NCBI GenBank assembly: GCA_964523015.1
Contig: CAZFXN010000077.1
Location: forward strand, 1-7,890
DNA: 7,890 nucleotides
Direction: 5' to 3'
DNA from: JAWXBT01 sp964523015
GTDB lineage: Bacteria; Bdellovibrionota_C; UBA2361; J135
The first letter of the stretch is position 1. Every line of letters starts with the position of its first letter. Made by a program: the position numbers and the translations under genes. Shown here one piece after another: positions 5,459 to 7,890 of this stretch. Below the pieces are notes generated by a model. That model did not search any database. It was not told the DNA's origin and saw only the letters and a program-made list of their open reading frames with translations.

Positions 5459-6295
5459 ATGAATTACAAGTTATTCTTTTCTTCTTTGATACTTCCTTTG
5501 TCAGTAATCTCGTTATCGCTGACTTCATGTACTCAACCAAGTGAAACCACTGGAATAGGTGCGACTGCAGGGGGTGTGCTTGGTGCTGGTATGGGAGCCA
5601 TTGTTGGCAGTCAAACTGGTGATGCTGGTGCCGGATTAGCCGTAGGTGCTCTAGCTGGGGCCGTTGCAGGCGCTGCTGTTGGTAATGCTCTTCAGGCCCA
5701 TGAAGAGGTAATGCAACGTCAAGATGAAGCGCTAGAGCGACAGCAAAAACTTATTGCAAGTCAGCAAACTGAGATCCAGGAGCTACGTCGTATTGGGCAG
5801 GACAATATAAGTTATAAAGATAGAGTCCCAACTTCCCATTCCTCTTTAGGAGCAGTGGTTTTGCCAAAGAGCAGATCAGGATCTCTTAATGAGCGAACTA
5901 TTACCCCTGAAACAGTTCGTGGATCAAGCGTTTGGCAAGAGCGGCAAGTGCCTACTCAAGAGGATAGCCGTAACGGCACTACAAGAATTGAACCAACTGT
6001 AGTACCTAGTAATATTCAAGCCCCGACTACCAGCTCAACTTATTCTGCTAACGCCCATTCGCAGCCTCTCGCTCAGCCGGGATTAAGTGATGATTGTAGA
6101 AAAGCAGAAACTGAAATTTCTAATGCTAAATCACAGCAAGATATCTCAGATCAATTGTTCCATTACCGACGCGCTCTGAGACTCTGTCCTAATAATTCTA
6201 GATATCATAAAGAGCTTGGAGATCTTTATCTTTCATTAAATAGAAAAGCTGACGCTGATTACGAGTTTTCAGAAGCTAAACGTCTTAGTAACTAA
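5459..6295 (+). CDS. Glycine-zipper lipoprotein with TPR-like C-terminus
   Basis: A 278-residue lipoprotein from the ATG at 5459 (282 from an in-frame GTG at 5447; neither has a clear ribosome site). Seen: a basic n-region, a hydrophobic core, and the lipobox LTSC (Cys24); a glycine zipper (about 32-78, GGVLGAGMGAIVG ... LAVGALAGAVAG); a coiled coil (about 80-112, EEVMQRQDEALERQQ ... EIQELRR); a long polar, Ser/Thr/Pro-rich linker (about 113-210); then a C-terminal helical pair (about 212-276, LFHYRRALRLCPNNSRYHKELGDLYLSL) that reads as a tetratricopeptide-like repeat. TPR units bind partner proteins, so the tail may recruit something to a membrane oligomer. It shares its N-terminal half with its two neighbours but not its tail. 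Gap to the next gene: 11 nt. Confidence 0.85.
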   Translation: MNYKLFFSSLILPLSVISLSLTSCTQPSETTGIGATAGGVLGAGMGAIVGSQTGDAGAGLAVGALAGAVAGAAVGNALQAHEEVMQRQDEALERQQKLIASQQTEIQELRRIGQDNISYKDRVPTSHSSLGAVVLPKSRSGSLNERTITPETVRGSSVWQERQVPTQEDSRNGTTRIEPTVVPSNIQAPTTSSTYSANAHSQPLAQPGLSDDCRKAETEISNAKSQQDISDQLFHYRRALRLCPNNSRYHKELGDLYLSLNRKADADYEFSEAKRLSN

Positions 6296-6306
6296 AGGAA
6301 GAGTCC

Positions 6307-7005
6307 ATGTCCCTGTTTAAACGAACATTAGTAGTTTTCTTTTTAATTTCATTAACAGCCTGTCAAGGAAACGGTGGGCTTGGTACTACCGAAAAAGGTG
6401 CCCTTACTGGTGGAGCTCTTGGAGCTGGCCTAGGTGCAATAGTTGGACATGCAACAGGACATACTGGCGCAGGTATCGCTATCGGTTCTGGCGCAGGTCT
6501 TTTGGCCGGCGGTGCAGTAGGTAGTGGAGTAGCGGAGCGCGATCGCCAGATTGATCAACGTGGCCAATCCCTAGCTGAACAAGAGAGACGGTTAGCAGAG
6601 AATCGTCAGCTGATTGAAGAATTACGTAATCGAGGGGCCGATGCGAGAAGTACTAAACGTGGAGTTGTTGTAAACCTCCCGGATGTTCTTTTTGAGTTTG
6701 ATAAATCAAAACTGACATCATCTGCAAGACGGACAACTAAAGACATAGGAGAGGTAATATCAAGTGTTAAGGGTAGAAACATATACGTTGAGGGACATAC
6801 AGATTCTGATGGAACTTTAATTTATAATCAAAAGTTATCTGAAGATCGAGCCTGGACTGTCGCTGATGATCTTGTAGGAAATGGTGTTGATAAAGGCGCG
6901 CTATTTGTTAAAGGTTACGGTGAAAATGATCCGATAGCTTCAAATTCAACAGAAGCAGGACGGAAAAGAAACCGTCGCGTTGAAGTTATAATAGGAAATA
7001 ATTAA
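6307..7005 (+). CDS. Glycine-zipper OmpA-domain lipoprotein (Pal/YfiB-like)
   Basis: A 232-residue lipoprotein that can tie the outer membrane to the cell wall. Seen: signal with LTAC (Cys19); glycine zipper (about 31-75, GGALGAGLGAIVG ... GSGAGLLAGG); coiled coil (about 77-110, ERDRQID ... EELRNR); and a full OmpA C-terminal domain (about 120-229) with LFEFDKSKL, the GHTDSDG turn, LSEDRA and GRKRNRRVEV. Asp166 and Arg181, 15 residues apart, match the pair that grips meso-diaminopimelate of peptidoglycan in OmpA and Pal. An excellent Shine-Dalgarno (AAGGAAGAG, 6295-6303) precedes the ATG 11 nt after the previous gene. This architecture is known in several proteobacteria; here it is the third of a paralogous set. 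Confidence 0.95.
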   Translation: MSLFKRTLVVFFLISLTACQGNGGLGTTEKGALTGGALGAGLGAIVGHATGHTGAGIAIGSGAGLLAGGAVGSGVAERDRQIDQRGQSLAEQERRLAENRQLIEELRNRGADARSTKRGVVVNLPDVLFEFDKSKLTSSARRTTKDIGEVISSVKGRNIYVEGHTDSDGTLIYNQKLSEDRAWTVADDLVGNGVDKGALFVKGYGENDPIASNSTEAGRKRNRRVEVIIGNN

Positions 7006-7035
7006 GAATAATTTCCTCACTAATATTAAGGTAGG

Positions 7036-7890
7036 ATGTCGAGATCTCGTGGCAGCACTCTGATTACACTGGCACTCGTCTTGCCGTTGTTTCTGTTTGT
7101 TACTCTATACGCACTTTATCTCTTTTTTAACTATCGAGTTGCTTCTGTAGTTCATCATGCCGCTAGTGTTGCAGTTGAGGCTGGCTCTACACCTGAAATA
7201 TTTGCTAGCGCTGTAAACTCACAATCTCAACCTAAGGTAAGTTATTTAAAATCTACTCCGTCGCTAACGCAACTTTATAAAACAGATCAGTTTACTGATA
7301 AGTGCATGGGAGTAAGTCCAGGACTTGCTGCAAAAAATTGCTTTCAGGACGCAGCGTCTTTATGGCAAAAAGCAATAGATACTAACTTGAGTATGACACC
7401 GTCACCTAGGACCCCACCAAAGGCATTAAAGATATGGAGCTCCTATAGCGAACCTTTACCTGAGGGTGGAAATGTTGATCCAGACAGAGCTGAAAAATTA
7501 CCTTGGCCACTTTATGAGCCTCATAGTGCAGCGTTTCCAGCCTACAATAAGGTTCAATATTTACCTACTGTTTGTATTCGTAACGGTTGCATTGAGCCAT
7601 TTAATGAGACTGGTGCACTTACAGTTTCAAATCCAACAGCTCCAACAGCGCATGGAGACTGCGCAACAACTCAACCGATCTGTTGGCAAAATGATGAACG
7701 TGCCGATTTTGATGGGGATGGTAAGGAGGATATAGTTTTATTTAGACCGAAAGGATTTAGTGAGTATGGAGGAGTGTCTGGTTCTACAACTCTTTTAGCC
7801 GAGGCGGATTGGTTAGTTTATTATTCCGGTTCTGCTCACACTGCCGCAACTGCTGGGCAGGGATATTTTAATCTCGGAGAGGAAAGGGTA
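7036..7890 (+). CDS. TadE/TadG-like anchored protein with FG-GAP repeat, 3' end beyond the window
   Basis: An open frame runs without a stop from the ATG at 7036 to the window end, so at least 285 residues. An AAGG (7028-7031) lies 4 nt before the start, 30 nt after the OmpA-domain gene. The N-terminus (RGSTLITLALVLPLFLF, then one transmembrane helix to about residue 31) resembles TadE/TadG minor pseudopilins of Tad pili, but the usual Glu of the GSxxxEF-type motif is missing (Ile/Thr there), so processing by prepilin peptidase is uncertain. The extracytoplasmic part has six cysteines (90, 102, 180, 185, 209, 216), possibly in disulfides, and a DFDGDGKEDIVLFRP loop (224-238), the FG-GAP/VCBS calcium-binding repeat. 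More repeats probably follow. Likely an envelope-exposed or pilus-associated protein; the exact role is unknown. An out-of-frame ORF inside it (7466-7735) is a shadow. Confidence 0.8.
   Translation, partial: MSRSRGSTLITLALVLPLFLFVTLYALYLFFNYRVASVVHHAASVAVEAGSTPEIFASAVNSQSQPKVSYLKSTPSLTQLYKTDQFTDKCMGVSPGLAAKNCFQDAASLWQKAIDTNLSMTPSPRTPPKALKIWSSYSEPLPEGGNVDPDRAEKLPWPLYEPHSAAFPAYNKVQYLPTVCIRNGCIEPFNETGALTVSNPTAPTAHGDCATTQPICWQNDERADFDGDGKEDIVLFRPKGFSEYGGVSGSTTLLAEADWLVYYSGSAHTAATAGQGYFNLGEERV

Noticed and set aside
6994..7016. Hairpin over the stop of the OmpA-domain gene
   Set aside because: GGAAAT/ATTTCC plus inner pairs form an AT-rich stem with a mismatch and no T-tract; not convincing as a terminator, and the next gene starts 30 nt on.
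7466..7735. Plus-strand 89-residue ORF
   Set aside because: Out-of-frame shadow inside the longer TadE-like/FG-GAP frame that starts at 7036 and has recognisable motifs.
1..7890. CRISPR array, tRNA, rRNA or riboswitch
   Set aside because: No regularly spaced repeats, cloverleaf or conserved RNA motif was recognised by eye.

Overview
The window comes from an AT-leaning bacterial chromosome, almost certainly of a Gram-negative (diderm) organism. It encodes signal peptidase II, at least four predicted lipoproteins, one of them with an OmpA-type peptidoglycan-binding domain, and a Tad-pilus-like membrane anchor. No rRNA, tRNA or core phylogenetic marker is present, so the lineage cannot be fixed. 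The gene style (WD40 lipoprotein, glycine-zipper lipoproteins, FG-GAP repeats, many toxin-antitoxin relics) would suit an environmental proteobacterium of the former 'delta' type or a related phylum, but that is only an impression.

Layout. (1) 9-2162, envelope genes: a WD40-repeat lipoprotein, then lspA, whose product processes lipoproteins such as those at both ends of the window. (2) 2148-2191: two 19-bp direct repeats overlap the 3' end of lspA, supply its stop codon, and mark the left edge of an accessory stretch. (3) 2267-3339: an intact two-gene toxin-antitoxin-like operon, a small basic protein plus an AbiEii-type nucleotidyltransferase, preceded by a perfect 13-bp inverted repeat that overlaps a promoter and the start codon. 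(4) 3340-4980, a gene graveyard: a DUF5615 (PIN-like) toxin broken by two frameshifts; a minus-strand mazF broken by an exact 11-bp tandem duplication; the tail of its antitoxin; the C-terminal half of a SAM-dependent methyltransferase; and one small unexplained ORF. (5) 4993-7005: three consecutive same-strand lipoproteins sharing a lipobox, a glycine zipper and a coiled coil, but ending differently (nothing more, a linker plus TPR-like helices, an OmpA domain). (6) 7036 to the window end: an open reading frame with a TadE/TadG-like N-terminal anchor and a calcium-loop FG-GAP/VCBS motif, cut by the window edge.

The envelope genes fit together: LspA matures the lipoproteins, the glycine-zipper proteins probably oligomerise in or at the outer membrane, and the OmpA-domain member can tie that assembly to peptidoglycan. 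The central island looks like a site where toxin-antitoxin and defence-type genes landed repeatedly and then decayed. Short tandem duplications of 11-19 bp recur across the window, in coding sequence, at stop codons and in the broken mazF.
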